Below are positions 33,750 to 42,700 of a DNA stretch of 50,136 nucleotides, piece by piece. The position numbers and the translations under genes are program-made. Location: positions 1 to 50,136 of the forward strand of contig NZ_ATDK01000231.1 in NCBI RefSeq assembly GCF_000444135.1, given 5' to 3'. Under the pieces are notes generated by a model. It made no database searches and was not told where the DNA came from. It saw nothing but the letters and a program-made list of their open reading frames with translations. Each line of letters begins with the position of its first letter. Positions within the stretch are counted from its first letter, which is position 1. The DNA comes from Pseudomonas avellanae BPIC 631 (GTDB taxonomy: Bacteria > Pseudomonadota > Gammaproteobacteria > Pseudomonadales > Pseudomonadaceae).

Positions 33750-35740
33750 CAGCCACGGCTCCCTATCCGCTTGAGGAATCTGAGCACCTGCTCCGGCACT
33801 TCAAAGCGACGCCGGTTGATGATGATGCCGTCGACTTTCTTGAACGCGGTATTGAGGTTGTGCAGCGTGTCTTCAAGCATGGGCACCGTGGTGTCTTCGG
33901 CGCGCACCACCAGAACGATCAGTTCGGCCTTGCGCAACAGCACAAATGCGTCCTGATTAGCCGACAGCGCCGAGGCGTTGATCAGCACTATTTCGCCAGG
34001 GCTTGCCGGGCCGGGGCCTTGGCTGCGGACCCGATGGCCCTGTTCGGCCAACAGCGTGCTGAGCCGCTCGATCACAAACGACACGCCTGCGCCGGACTTG
34101 ACCGAGGTGAAACCGAGGGTCAGCCCGCGTTCTTCCACCTGATCCAGCGGCAGAACGCCGTACACCCGATGCAGGTTGGAGGTAAAGGCGGCGCTGCGTT
34201 CCTGAGCGCGCTCAAGATCGGGCAGGCTGGTCCAGACCGGAACGCCAAAACTGCTCTCGATCTTGTCGCCGTCATGAATGCGCTGGTCGAGCAAGTAGAA
34301 GAAGTACAGCGCCAGCGCGCCCACCACGAAGCTCAGCGGCAGTGCCAGGAGCAGCATCAGCAGGCTTTTCGGGAAGACGCGGCTCGGGTTGAAGGTCGCT
34401 TCCTCGATGGTCGCGATATTGCTGATCTGGCTGTTGTCCAGCTCACGGTCAATGCGCGACTTTTCCAGGCTGTCCTTGTACAGCGCGTAGCTTTTCTCGG
34501 CTGCGTCCAGTTCGTTCTGCAGGCGCGAAAGCTCCGGTTCCAGATTCAAGGCCTGCTGACGGTCGGTTTCCAGCTGAGCGATCTGCGCGTTCTGCTGGGC
34601 GAACTGGGTTTGCAGGCGTGCGTAGCTGGTCTGCTGATCGGCATAGACGTTCTGCATCCGGTTGTAGATCGGGTTGGGCGTGATGCTTTCCGAGCGCTGA
34701 ACCGTCGCATCCTGCCCGTTGAGCAGCTTCTTGAGGTTGTCGATTTCCTCGTTGATGGCGCGAATCGGCGGTGCCTGCTCCTTGAAGGAACGAAGCATTT
34801 CCTGGCGCTCCACTTCCTTGCCGTTGATGCGGGTCTGCAAGTCCTGGCGATTGGGGTTGAGCGCCAGTTCGCGTCCGGCTGAAACCGTCTTGGGCTGCTC
34901 GGCCAGTTGCTTTTTCAGCAGGTCCAGACCGGCCTTGGTCGAGGCGATGGAGCGGGTCGTGTTATTGCGCTCGGTGCGCAGATCGTTGAGCCCCTGCGAG
35001 GTATCGGCCAGGCGCTGGGAAATACTGACCGCGCTCAGTTGATTGAGGTAGTTCTGAATCTGCTTCTTGTACTCGATGATGTTGTCGCCGGTGCTCTTCA
35101 CTTCCGACTCGTAAAACGCATACAGGCTGACCCGGCCCAGGGTCTTGGTGCGTTGCAACTGGTACTCCTCGATCCAGGTCTTGAGCACGGTTTGCGCGGT
35201 GGCAGGGTCGTTCCAGGTAAACCTCAGCTCCATCACCGATGAGCCAGGCTCATGGCTGACCTTGAAGCTTTTCTCCAGGTCTTCGGCGAGTCGGTCGGAC
35301 TGCGAACGGTTTTCCACCAGGCCGATAAACTGCAGAACGCTACGCACACCGTCGGCGACGGCCCCGACGACCGCTTTGATGCCGTTCTTTATCGACGCCA
35401 GCACACCGGTTTCAGGGGGCGCCATCGACAACTCTGCAAGGTACTTCTCGGACACCGCACGCATGATCGGCCGACCGGTCAGCATGCGCTCTTCGTCCAG
35501 CAACGGGTCGCGCAGGCCGCTCGGTATCACGATGGCTTGTCGGTCGGAAAGCTCGATAGGCACGGTGCTGCTGTCGCGGCCGGGCTTGACCAGCAGCAGG
35601 GCCGTCGATTCGTAGCGGTTGGGCAGCAGAAAGGCACCCAGCAAAATGATGACGAAGGTCGCCAGCACAGTAATCTTGACGTCGCGCTTGAAAATGAAGA
35701 ACAGGCGCAGCAGGTCGCGGAATGAGCGGATGTTGATCAT
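33749..35740 (-). CDS. pslE: Wzz/chain-length protein with BY-kinase-like domain (PslE)
   Basis: 663 residues. An N-terminal Wzz segment (VKITVLATFVIILLGAFLLP, then NRYESTALLLVKPGRD) and a second membrane helix near residue 470 (SLLMLLLALPLSFVVGALAL) frame a long periplasmic coiled coil (LETDRQQALNLEPELSRLQN). The cytoplasmic C-terminus resembles bacterial tyrosine kinases, but its P-loop position reads GFTSVKSGAGVSFV without the Lys-Ser/Thr pair, and no Tyr-rich tail follows. It would therefore be an inactive scaffold for chain length and export. It lies 17 bp after pslD. Confidence 0.9.
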   Translation of the reverse strand: MINIRSFRDLLRLFFIFKRDVKITVLATFVIILLGAFLLPNRYESTALLLVKPGRDSSTVPIELSDRQAIVIPSGLRDPLLDEERMLTGRPIMRAVSEKYLAELSMAPPETGVLASIKNGIKAVVGAVADGVRSVLQFIGLVENRSQSDRLAEDLEKSFKVSHEPGSSVMELRFTWNDPATAQTVLKTWIEEYQLQRTKTLGRVSLYAFYESEVKSTGDNIIEYKKQIQNYLNQLSAVSISQRLADTSQGLNDLRTERNNTTRSIASTKAGLDLLKKQLAEQPKTVSAGRELALNPNRQDLQTRINGKEVERQEMLRSFKEQAPPIRAINEEIDNLKKLLNGQDATVQRSESITPNPIYNRMQNVYADQQTSYARLQTQFAQQNAQIAQLETDRQQALNLEPELSRLQNELDAAEKSYALYKDSLEKSRIDRELDNSQISNIATIEEATFNPSRVFPKSLLMLLLALPLSFVVGALALYFFYLLDQRIHDGDKIESSFGVPVWTSLPDLERAQERSAAFTSNLHRVYGVLPLDQVEERGLTLGFTSVKSGAGVSFVIERLSTLLAEQGHRVRSQGPGPASPGEIVLINASALSANQDAFVLLRKAELIVLVVRAEDTTVPMLEDTLHNLNTAFKKVDGIIINRRRFEVPEQVLRFLKRIGSRG

Positions 35741-35757
35741 GTCGGTATCCCTGACAA

Positions 35758-36534
35758 TTAATTGGTACTGCGCAACTCGTAATTCAGGCCCAGGCCGATC
35801 GACTTCGCAAAGGGAATCAGCTGGTTGAAATACAGGGATACGCCGTCAACCTTGTTGCCGACCGTGGATTTGGGAACGAACACGATATCGCCGCGTTTCA
35901 ACAGCACCGGCGCGGTCATGCCACCGGCATCCGCCCAGAGGAACTTGCTGTAGTCGAAAAAGTAGGTCTTGTAGAGCCCGTTTTCTTCCTGGCGCAGCAG
36001 TGCGACCTGGCCAGCGTCGGCGTCCAGCGCCACGCCGCCTGCGCCGAGAATCGCTTGATTGAGGTTGGTGGCCACATTGATCGGCAGCGTGACCGAGTTG
36101 CGCACCGCGCCGCCGACAAACACGGTATTGCCTGGCGACTGGGAAATATTGATGGTCAGCGCAGTCTCGCGGTAGACGTTCTGCAACTTGCTTTCCAGCA
36201 GATCATTGAGCTGTTGCAACGTCAGGCCGGCAGCCTTGACAGTGCCGATATAGGGGTAGGAAAAAGTGCCGTCGTTGAGCACCTGAAACAGGGTCAGTTC
36301 ATAGATGGAGTTGGCCGTGAACGCCGAAATCGACGGGGCCTCGCCGCTATTGCGCACGATTCGCAAGGTGTCGCCAGGACGAATTCTCTCCGGCGGCAGC
36401 GGTTTGCCGGCAAGCGCGCGGCCAGCCGCCTGGCCGGCCTCGATCTGTGCACGGTCGTCGGGCAAACCCACCCTTGACGGGGTGTTGCACGCACTCAACA
36501 GCAATAAGCTGGCGATCAGCATCATGCTTTTCAT
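35758..36534 (-). CDS. pslD: Outer-membrane polysaccharide export lipoprotein (PslD, Wza-like)
   Basis: 258 residues from the ATG at 36534 (MKSMMLIASLLLLSACNTPS), chosen over an ATG at 36558 because a lipobox LSAC follows immediately and AGGA precedes it. The mature part has a polysaccharide export (poly_export) domain (IRPGDTLRIVRN, then FSYPYIGTVKAAGLTLQQLN) and a SLBB-like segment (NTVFVGGAVRNSVTLPINVA). It forms the outer-membrane exit channel or its periplasmic collar. It is separated from pslB by 160 bp where P. aeruginosa has pslC. Confidence 0.92.
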   Translation of the reverse strand: MKSMMLIASLLLLSACNTPSRVGLPDDRAQIEAGQAAGRALAGKPLPPERIRPGDTLRIVRNSGEAPSISAFTANSIYELTLFQVLNDGTFSYPYIGTVKAAGLTLQQLNDLLESKLQNVYRETALTINISQSPGNTVFVGGAVRNSVTLPINVATNLNQAILGAGGVALDADAGQVALLRQEENGLYKTYFFDYSKFLWADAGGMTAPVLLKRGDIVFVPKSTVGNKVDGVSLYFNQLIPFAKSIGLGLNYELRSTN

Positions 36535-36652
36535 TGGTCCTGAGCTCCTGTCATGCACAAATACGGCTCCCTTGCGGGTAATAAATTCATGTTGGCGGGT
36601 ACTGCCTGTTCCGGTTGCTATCGATTCAGGCCGTTTACGTGAACGGCGCTTT

Positions 36653-36694
36653 TTATAGGTGTGCGTTTACAGGTGTGTGTTTATAGATGTGCGC
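36653..36694. repeat. Three tandem 14-bp repeats abutting the pslB stop
   Basis: TTATAGGTGTGCGT, TTACAGGTGTGTGT and TTATAGATGTGCGC follow each other without gaps and end exactly where the pslB stop codon begins (36695-36697). The copies differ at two to four positions. The stretch is in the pslB-pslD gap, 118 bp or more upstream of pslD on the minus strand. Confidence 0.85.
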
Positions 36695-38152
36695 TCAGCT
36701 CTTCACTGCCTTTTCAGGCACCCGTCCGTAGATGTCGGTAAACCGCACGATGTCGTCTTCACCCAGGTACTCGCCGCTCTGCACCTCGATCATCACCAGA
36801 TCGATGACGCCGGGGTTGACCAGCCGGTGCGTGAAGCCCGGTTTGATAAACGTCGATTCGTTGGTGTCGAGCATGAATTCGCGCTCGCCGTTGGTCACCG
36901 TGGCCATGCCGCTGACCACGATCCAGTGTTCGCTGCGGTGGTGGTGCATCTGCAACGACAGGGACGCCTGCGGGCGAACCACGATGCGTTTGATCTTGAA
37001 GCGCTTGCCTTCTTCGAGCACGGTGTAGGTGCCCCAGGGGCGGGTGACGGTGCGGTGCAGGCGGTACGCATCATGGCCCTGGCGCTTGAGTTCCTGGGCA
37101 ATGATCTTGACGTCCTGGCTGCGGCGACCGTCTGCGATCAGCAAGGCGTCGGGGGTGTCGATGATGATCAGGTTATCGAGACCGACAGCGCCGACCAGCC
37201 GTTTGGGGGAGTCGATGTAACAGCTGCTGACGTCATGCAGCACCGTTTCACCGTTGCAATGGTTGCCCTGCGCATCGACGGGAGACAGCTCGCGCACCGC
37301 CTGCCACGAACCGATGTCGCTCCAGCCAAGCTGGCAGGGCACCACGGCGACCTTGTCGGAACGCTCCATCAGCGCGTAGTCGATGGAAATGTCCGGGGTC
37401 AGTGCAAACGACTCACTGTCCAGTTCGATCTGCAGTTCGCGACCGCCTTCCTTGCGCTGGCTCGCCGCCATGCAGGTGCTGACCGCGCTGAGTACGTCGG
37501 GCGCGTGGGTCTGCAATTCGCGCAACACGGCGTCGGCGCGCATGCAGAACATGCCCGCATTCCAAAGGTGCAGACCGCTCTGCAGATAGCCCTGCGCAAC
37601 GGCCGCATCGGGTTTTTCGACAAAGCGGGCGACCTGACAGGCGTCAGCGTTGAGCGCCTGGCCTTTTTCGATGTAGCCAAAACCGGTTTCCGGTGCGGTC
37701 GGCACGATACCGAAGGTGACCAGCCAGCCCTCGGCGGCCAGTGCCTGGGCGGCGGCCACAGCTTTGGAAAAGGCCGCTACATCAGTGATCAGGTGATCGG
37801 CCGGCAGCACCAGCAATTGTGCATCGTCGCCATACAGCGTGCTGACATGCAGCGCGGCGGCGGCAATGGCCGCTGCCGTATTGCGGCCGAAGGGTTCGAG
37901 GATGAAATCCAGGCGCGCATGGCTTTTGTTCAGCAGCCGATAGTCGTCCACCGTGCGAAAATACACTTCCCGGTTGGTGACGGTCAGCAAGCGGTCTACG
38001 CCAGACAGGCCAGCGGCACGCAAAAATGTTTTCTGCAGCAGACTTTCGCCATCGGGCAGGCGCATGAACGGTTTGGGCATGGCTTCGCGCGATACGGGCC
38101 ACAAGCGTGTCCCGGAGCCGCCAGCGATAATGCAGGGAATGAGGATGCTCAT
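36695..38152 (-). CDS. pslB: Bifunctional mannose-1-P guanylyltransferase / mannose-6-P isomerase (PslB)
   Basis: 485 residues. The nucleotidyltransferase domain opens with IIAGGSGTRLWPVSREAMPK, the GDP-mannose pyrophosphorylase signature, and contains FILEPFGRNTAAAIAAAALH and FVEKPDAAVAQGYL. The C-terminal type II phosphomannose isomerase cupin has RPWGTYTVLEEGKRFKIKRI, then LSLQMHHHRSEHWIVVSG with metal-binding His residues. It makes GDP-mannose for the polymer; this activity overlaps with AlgA elsewhere in pseudomonads. Its start overlaps the pslA stop as TGATG. Confidence 0.95.
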   Translation of the reverse strand: MSILIPCIIAGGSGTRLWPVSREAMPKPFMRLPDGESLLQKTFLRAAGLSGVDRLLTVTNREVYFRTVDDYRLLNKSHARLDFILEPFGRNTAAAIAAAALHVSTLYGDDAQLLVLPADHLITDVAAFSKAVAAAQALAAEGWLVTFGIVPTAPETGFGYIEKGQALNADACQVARFVEKPDAAVAQGYLQSGLHLWNAGMFCMRADAVLRELQTHAPDVLSAVSTCMAASQRKEGGRELQIELDSESFALTPDISIDYALMERSDKVAVVPCQLGWSDIGSWQAVRELSPVDAQGNHCNGETVLHDVSSCYIDSPKRLVGAVGLDNLIIIDTPDALLIADGRRSQDVKIIAQELKRQGHDAYRLHRTVTRPWGTYTVLEEGKRFKIKRIVVRPQASLSLQMHHHRSEHWIVVSGMATVTNGEREFMLDTNESTFIKPGFTHRLVNPGVIDLVMIEVQSGEYLGEDDIVRFTDIYGRVPEKAVKS

Positions 38153-39588
38153 CAGTAAGCCTCACGAGTGAATAGCACTGCAGGCACAGTGCGCATTAGG
38201 ATGTACAGGTCGAACCAGACGGACCAGTTTTCTATGTACTCAAGATCGAACTCGACGCGTTTTTCGATTTTTTCCACGGTGTCTGTTTCACCACGATAGC
38301 CGTTGATCTGCGCCAGCCCGGTAATGCCGGGTTTGACGCGATGTCGCGACGTGTACTCCTTCACCGCTTGCTCGAAGAGGATGCCGGCTGCCTTGGTCGC
38401 GGTCGCATGTGGGCGCGGCCCTACCATCGACATGCTGCCCGCTGCCACGTTGAACAGTTGGGGCAGTTCATCCAGGCTGGTCTTGCGAATGAAGCGCCCG
38501 ACGCGGGTGATTCTGGAATCGCCCCGGGTGGTCTGTTGCTCGGCCGTCGCGTCGGCCTGGTGCTGATGCATGGAGCGGAACTTGAACACTTCGATCAGGC
38601 GATTGTTGTAGCCATAACGCTTCTGGCGAAACAGCACCGGGCCTGGCGAATCGAGCTTGATCGCCAGCGCTACCAGCAGCATCACCGGCGACAGCAGCAG
38701 CAAGGCCAGCGAGGAGAGGACAATATCCTCAGCGCGCTTGATGAACGGTGACCAGCCGTTGAGGGGCAAGTCCGAGGCGTTGAACATCGGCAGCCTGGCG
38801 ACTTCGGTAATGCGGTTGTGGGTGTGCCGAAAAGCAATCATGTCGGGCACCAGCAGCACATTGACCGGTAACCGGCGCAGCTCGCGGATGATGTAATCCA
38901 TGCGGTTTTCCGCGGTCCACGGCAGGGCCACCAGCACCTGGGTCACTTTCTCTTCACGAATCAGCCGTTCCAGATCGCTGGTGTTGCCCAGCAGCGGAAG
39001 GTTGGCGACAGTCTTGGGCATACGGCCAATGCGGTCATCGATAAAGCCGGTCACGCCTGAACGAATGTCCTGATGTTCAAGCAGGTATTCGGCCAGGCGC
39101 AGGCCGTTTTCCGTGGCACCCAGAATCACCGCATTTTGCAGAAACACGCCCTTGCGCATCTGGTGCTTGAACAGCATCAGCAGCAACAGGCGAATGACGC
39201 CGAACAGGGCAAGGCTGGTCAGGTACCAGATAAGCAGTTCTTCATTGGAGAGATAACCGAACAGCCCCATTGCCTGTTGCATGAACAGCAAAAGCCCGAA
39301 GGCGGCCGTCCAGGCAAGTGCCATTGCGCCCATGCGCAGGTCATTGCTGAACAGTGCCTCGGAATAAACGCCCATGGCCTGAAACACCAATACGCCGACA
39401 CAGCCGAAAAACAGCAGCATGGTCAGGTAACTTTGCGGTGTTTGCAGGCTGTTGTCCTTGATCAGCAAAAGAATCGCCAGACCGGGCAGAATGCAGGCAA
39501 CGCCGTGAGCCAGGCGGATACCAAACAGAAAGTATTCGACCAGGCTGGTACGGGTGAGTGAAAGACTGCCAACGGGCTGCAACCTCAT
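38152..39588 (-). CDS. pslA: Undecaprenyl-phosphate sugar phosphotransferase (PslA)
   Basis: 478 residues, first gene of the operon, with AAAGGGAG before the ATG. There are four N-terminal membrane helices, a CoA-binding-like domain ([20 protein letters not shown]), a fifth helix ([20 protein letters not shown]) and the C-terminal bacterial sugar transferase domain ([67 protein letters not shown]). It starts repeat-unit assembly by loading the first hexose-1-P on the lipid carrier. It is divergent from yegS across a 522-bp leader. Confidence 0.95.
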   Translation of the reverse strand: MRLQPVGSLSLTRTSLVEYFLFGIRLAHGVACILPGLAILLLIKDNSLQTPQSYLTMLLFFGCVGVLVFQAMGVYSEALFSNDLRMGAMALAWTAAFGLLLFMQQAMGLFGYLSNEELLIWYLTSLALFGVIRLLLLMLFKHQMRKGVFLQNAVILGATENGLRLAEYLLEHQDIRSGVTGFIDDRIGRMPKTVANLPLLGNTSDLERLIREEKVTQVLVALPWTAENRMDYIIRELRRLPVNVLLVPDMIAFRHTHNRITEVARLPMFNASDLPLNGWSPFIKRAEDIVLSSLALLLLSPVMLLVALAIKLDSPGPVLFRQKRYGYNNRLIEVFKFRSMHQHQADATAEQQTTRGDSRITRVGRFIRKTSLDELPQLFNVAAGSMSMVGPRPHATATKAAGILFEQAVKEYTSRHRVKPGITGLAQINGYRGETDTVEKIEKRVEFDLEYIENWSVWFDLYILMRTVPAVLFTREAY

Positions 39589-40110
39589 AGAACTCCCTTT
39601 CTACCTGTATACGTCTGAACCCTGCGGATCCTGGACGTCTCTCGATGGTGTGTTTGAGGAGTCAAAAAACTATCTCTTCGCAGATAATGATCAAGCGTAG
39701 TCAGCTAAATGTCACAAGGCTGAGCAATGCGGACTGTATTTTGTGAATATCACTGTGTACATGTCGTCCGGTGGAGAATTTTATTTAAACCTTTTCAACC
39801 GTTTGAAGATAAAACTTCATTCAAACGGGTGGGTGTGGGCGTCAGTAAAGCTCATGAAACAAAGGGCGTCAGTACGAAAATGTTCAAATGCTGATGCAAC
39901 GTTGTATCCAGAAACGCCGACTCCGGGTTTTATCCCGTGTCGGCGGGGTTGAACGCCTTCTCGATGACGTGAATTTTTTTCTGCAACCAATGGGTTTTTT
40001 TGAGTTGGCCGGGGTCACAGTCATGCGTCGTGCGAAATGTACGCGGGCGCTGATACAGAAAGAGCGTCGCTCGCAGATTTTGATCGGTACAGTTCGGCAG
40101 GGGAGGTGTC
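39589..40110. promoter_or_regulatory. Long leader between pslA and yegS with 9-bp inverted repeat
   Basis: No convincing gene in 522 bp. The A+T content rises at about 39740-39880. CCGTTTGAA (39799-39807) and TTCAAACGG (39820-39828) form a perfect 9-bp inverted repeat with a 12-nt spacer, 211 bp or more before pslA. This is the place for the psl promoter and for operators of regulators such as FleQ- or AmrZ-like proteins, but I could not match a known binding motif. The yegS side has a good site, GGGGAGGTGTC, before its ATG. Confidence 0.5.
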
Positions 40111-41028
40111 ATGACACAACGCAGGGCAATGCTCATTCTTCACGGCAAGCAGTCACTCAACGAAGACGTGCGTGATGCTGTCGCAGACAAGCGCAAGCAG
40201 GGCTGGGAGCTGGACGTTCGGCTGACCTGGGAGGCGGGCGATGCGCAGCGTCTGGTCAATGAAGCGCTGGCGGCCGGGCACCGGCATATTGTGGCGGGCG
40301 GCGGTGACGGCACCTTGCGTGACATTGCCGAAGCCCTGGCGCTGGCTGAAACCAAGGCCAGTCTGACCATCCTGCCGCTGGGCACTGCCAACGATTTTGC
40401 CCGTGCTGCCGGTGTGCCGCTTGATGTGTCGAAGGCCCTGCAACTCATGGACGTGGCGCCGCGCGCTGTCGATCTGGGCGAGGTGGGCGGCAAGCTGTTT
40501 CTCAACATGGCCACGGGTGGTTTTGGCAGCCAGGTGACGGCCAATACGTCCGAAGACCTGAAGAAAGTGCTGGGTGGCGCGGCCTATCTGTTCACCGGCC
40601 TGACTCGCTTCAGCGAACTGCATGCCGCTCATGGCGAGCTCACGGGGCCGGATTTCCACTGGCGCGGCGATCTGCTCGCGCTGGGCATCGGCAATGGCCG
40701 CCAGGCGGGCGGTGGGCACGAGCTGTGCCCGACCGCGCTGGCCGACGACGGTCTGCTCGACATAAGCATCCTGCCAGCACCGCAGGAAGTGGTTGGCACG
40801 CTCAGAAGCCTGCTGGAAGGCGGCCTGGGCATCGACAACATGTTTATCCGTGCACGCCTGCCCTGGGTGGAACTCAAGTCGGCTCAGGGGCTGGACATCA
40901 ATCTTGACGGCGAGCCGCTGTCGGGCGAGGACCTGCGCTTCGTCGCGCGGCCGGGGGCCTTGCAGGTGCACCTGCCTGCAAACTCGCCGGTGCTAGGCAG
41001 CACGCCGCTGCTCAATCGTCCAGACTGA
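40111..41028 (+). CDS. yegS: YegS-like lipid kinase (diacylglycerol kinase catalytic domain)
   Basis: 305 residues. The diacylglycerol kinase catalytic core is seen in GHRHIVAGGGDGTLRDIAEA (glycine-rich loop GGGDGT) and ILPLGTANDFARAAGVP, with LFLNMATGGFGSQVTAN and LDINLDGEPLSGEDLRFVAR near the end. YegS phosphorylates lipids such as phosphatidylglycerol in vitro. The stop overlaps the 3' end of the convergent response regulator by 17 bp. It is divergent from psl and probably unrelated to it in function. Confidence 0.93.
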   Translation: MTQRRAMLILHGKQSLNEDVRDAVADKRKQGWELDVRLTWEAGDAQRLVNEALAAGHRHIVAGGGDGTLRDIAEALALAETKASLTILPLGTANDFARAAGVPLDVSKALQLMDVAPRAVDLGEVGGKLFLNMATGGFGSQVTANTSEDLKKVLGGAAYLFTGLTRFSELHAAHGELTGPDFHWRGDLLALGIGNGRQAGGGHELCPTALADDGLLDISILPAPQEVVGTLRSLLEGGLGIDNMFIRARLPWVELKSAQGLDINLDGEPLSGEDLRFVARPGALQVHLPANSPVLGSTPLLNRPD

Positions 41029-41674
41029 TAATCCGTTCGCGCACGCAAAACAGCACCAATCCTGCGACGTCGAAAATCTGCAGCCGTTTCATGATCTGCG
41101 AGCGGTGAGTCTCGACCGTCTTGATGCTCAGGCCCAGGCCGCTGGCGATTTCTCGTGTGGACTTGCCACGCACAATCAGGCGCAGGATTTCCAATTGGCG
41201 AGCGGTGAGGTTGCAACGTTCTCTCGCCGCCCTGGCCCGTTGGGCCCGCGTACCGTGCGCCGCACGCTCAAGAACAGTATGGGCGATGGCCGGGCTCAGG
41301 TAACGTTCATCGTTACGCAGCGCTTCCAGTGCCTGTTCCAGTTCAGTTGCGGTGGTGTCCTTGAGCAGATAGCCACGAGCGCCTGCGTCGAGCGCACGCG
41401 CGACCATGTCCGGGTCGGTATGCATCGACAGGATGAGCACCTTGCAGTGCGGTTGCACCTTGAACAGTTGCTTCAACGCGTCGAAGCCGTCGATGCTCTT
41501 CATCCAGATGTCGAGCAGGATGATATCGGGCTCCAGGCGCTGTGCCAGGCCTGATAGCTGCGCGCCGTCAGCCGCTTCGCCGACGATGGCGTAACCCGGT
41601 ATGTCAGCGACCAGCGCTCGCACACCGGCTCTGATCAGGGAGTGGTCGTCGACCAGTAACAGATTGCAGGTCAT
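41012..41674 (-). CDS. NarL/FixJ-type response regulator
   Basis: 220 residues. The receiver domain has the acidic pocket LLLVDDHS, phospho-acceptor Asp55 in IILLDIWMKS, Ser/Thr in ILSMHTDP and Lys in YLLKDTTA. The LuxR-type HTH is at the C-terminus (LTARQLEILRLIVRGKSTRE, then IASGLGLSIKTVETHRSQIM). No sensor kinase adjoins it, so it is an orphan regulator here. It may be controlled by a kinase elsewhere. Confidence 0.95.
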   Translation of the reverse strand: MTCNLLLVDDHSLIRAGVRALVADIPGYAIVGEAADGAQLSGLAQRLEPDIILLDIWMKSIDGFDALKQLFKVQPHCKVLILSMHTDPDMVARALDAGARGYLLKDTTATELEQALEALRNDERYLSPAIAHTVLERAAHGTRAQRARAARERCNLTARQLEILRLIVRGKSTREIASGLGLSIKTVETHRSQIMKRLQIFDVAGLVLFCVRERIISLDD

Positions 41675-41818
41675 TGTGGCTTCTTGTGCAAATTGGCCCG
41701 CTCATGAGTGCGAGCGGCCCTTCTTCAACCCTGAAGACAATGGACGAAAATGGCTGAAGTGACAATGCCTCTTCAATGGCAGTGCAAAGGCTATTCAACC
41801 GTCAGGCGTGAACAGACG

Positions 41819-42250
41819 TTACTGCCGGGCTGCATCCTTTGCAGAGCTCGACGCTGTCGAACCGCTGGCCAGTTTTTCGAGCAATTCCAGTTGTTCGTTG
41901 GTGTCCATCGGCAACTCGCCCGTCTGCGGATCAAGAAGTTCGACCTGCCAGGAAATCAGCATCAGACAGTTTTTAACCGTCAGCAGTGTTTCCTGTGACA
42001 GTTCGTGGGCTCGATGCCCTGTTTTCAGTAACACACACAACTGACGCGAGAAATCGGCAATACAGGGAACAGAAGCGGCTTCCGCTTCCTGACCCAGTTT
42101 GCGCAGGGTAGTCAGAAGGCAGCCGGTTGCATCTTCGTCATTGGGAATCAACTCCAGATGCGAAAGACATTCTTCGGACGTATAGAGAAGCGCCTGAGAC
42201 GTGCTCAGGAACTGATCATGTTTGTGCTGCCAATCGTTGTTGCTCAGCAT
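41819..42250 (-). CDS. Small all-helical protein, possibly Hpt-like, 143 residues
   Basis: Starts MLSNNDWQHKHDQFLSTSQA. The predicted structure is mostly helix, with amphipathic segments (GCLLTTLRKLGQEAEAASVP, CVLLKTGHRAHELSQETLLT) and a polar Ser/Ala-rich tail. A single His in KTGHRAHEL lies in a helix-like context reminiscent of histidine phosphotransfer proteins, but the classic HxLKG motif is missing, so the name is only a suggestion. It sits between a response regulator and cheV, which would suit a signalling partner. Confidence 0.65.
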   Translation of the reverse strand: MLSNNDWQHKHDQFLSTSQALLYTSEECLSHLELIPNDEDATGCLLTTLRKLGQEAEAASVPCIADFSRQLCVLLKTGHRAHELSQETLLTVKNCLMLISWQVELLDPQTGELPMDTNEQLELLEKLASGSTASSSAKDAARQ

Positions 42251-42700
42251 CCTTTGTCTCCACTGATCATGGATAGCGAACTTCCGCCCGCGGCGAATGG
42301 CTGACAGTTAATGTCGATTTCAAACAAAAGTATGTAGGGCATTTCCGATTGTTGCCAGTGCCGCTTGGTTGCAGGGCTTGAGAAGCGGACACGAACCGGA
42401 CTCCATTCATGTATTGAGAATGGCGTCACAATAGTGGCAATCAGATGTTGATCATATCAGGTTATCCCTGATTGACTTTTTGCGGGCTGGAGAGGCGCTG
42501 AATCAAATATTTTCAGGTGGCAGGTCGATAACGCAGGTTTGTCGCGGTCTTCGTCGGTTTGAGATGCGACACCAGTAAAGCGTGATGGTAAAGTGACATC
42601 AGTGCTTGGGCGTTGCCGTTCATCGCCATTAAAGGTCCGGATGGTTTCAGCCGATACACATTCAACAGACTCATCGTGACCATCGCTTCAGGAGCTAATA
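42251..42700. other. Gene-free region upstream of cheV
   Basis: No open frame here looks coding. An inverted repeat ATCAGG-TTATC-CCTGAT (42456-42472) followed by TGACTTTTTGC could be a weak terminator on the plus strand or an operator. The cheV ribosome-binding site (AGGAGCTAATA) is at the right end. Confidence 0.5.

Noticed and set aside
36630..36654. Plus-strand terminator-like hairpin in the pslB-pslD gap
   Set aside because: The T-run is on the plus strand, opposite to the operon, with no plus-strand gene to terminate; mentioned only as part of the gap structure.
36659..38158. 499-codon open frame on the plus strand
   Set aside because: Shadow of pslB on the other strand; the product has no recognisable domain.
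39743..40175. Two short frames in the psl/yegS leader
   Set aside because: Odd composition, no ribosome-binding site, and one runs into the yegS coding region in another frame.
42360..42430. tRNA-like T-arm (GGTTCG) on the minus strand, translating to a VRVRFSSPA-type string
   Set aside because: No acceptor or anticodon stem can be folded around it; at most a decayed tRNA fragment.
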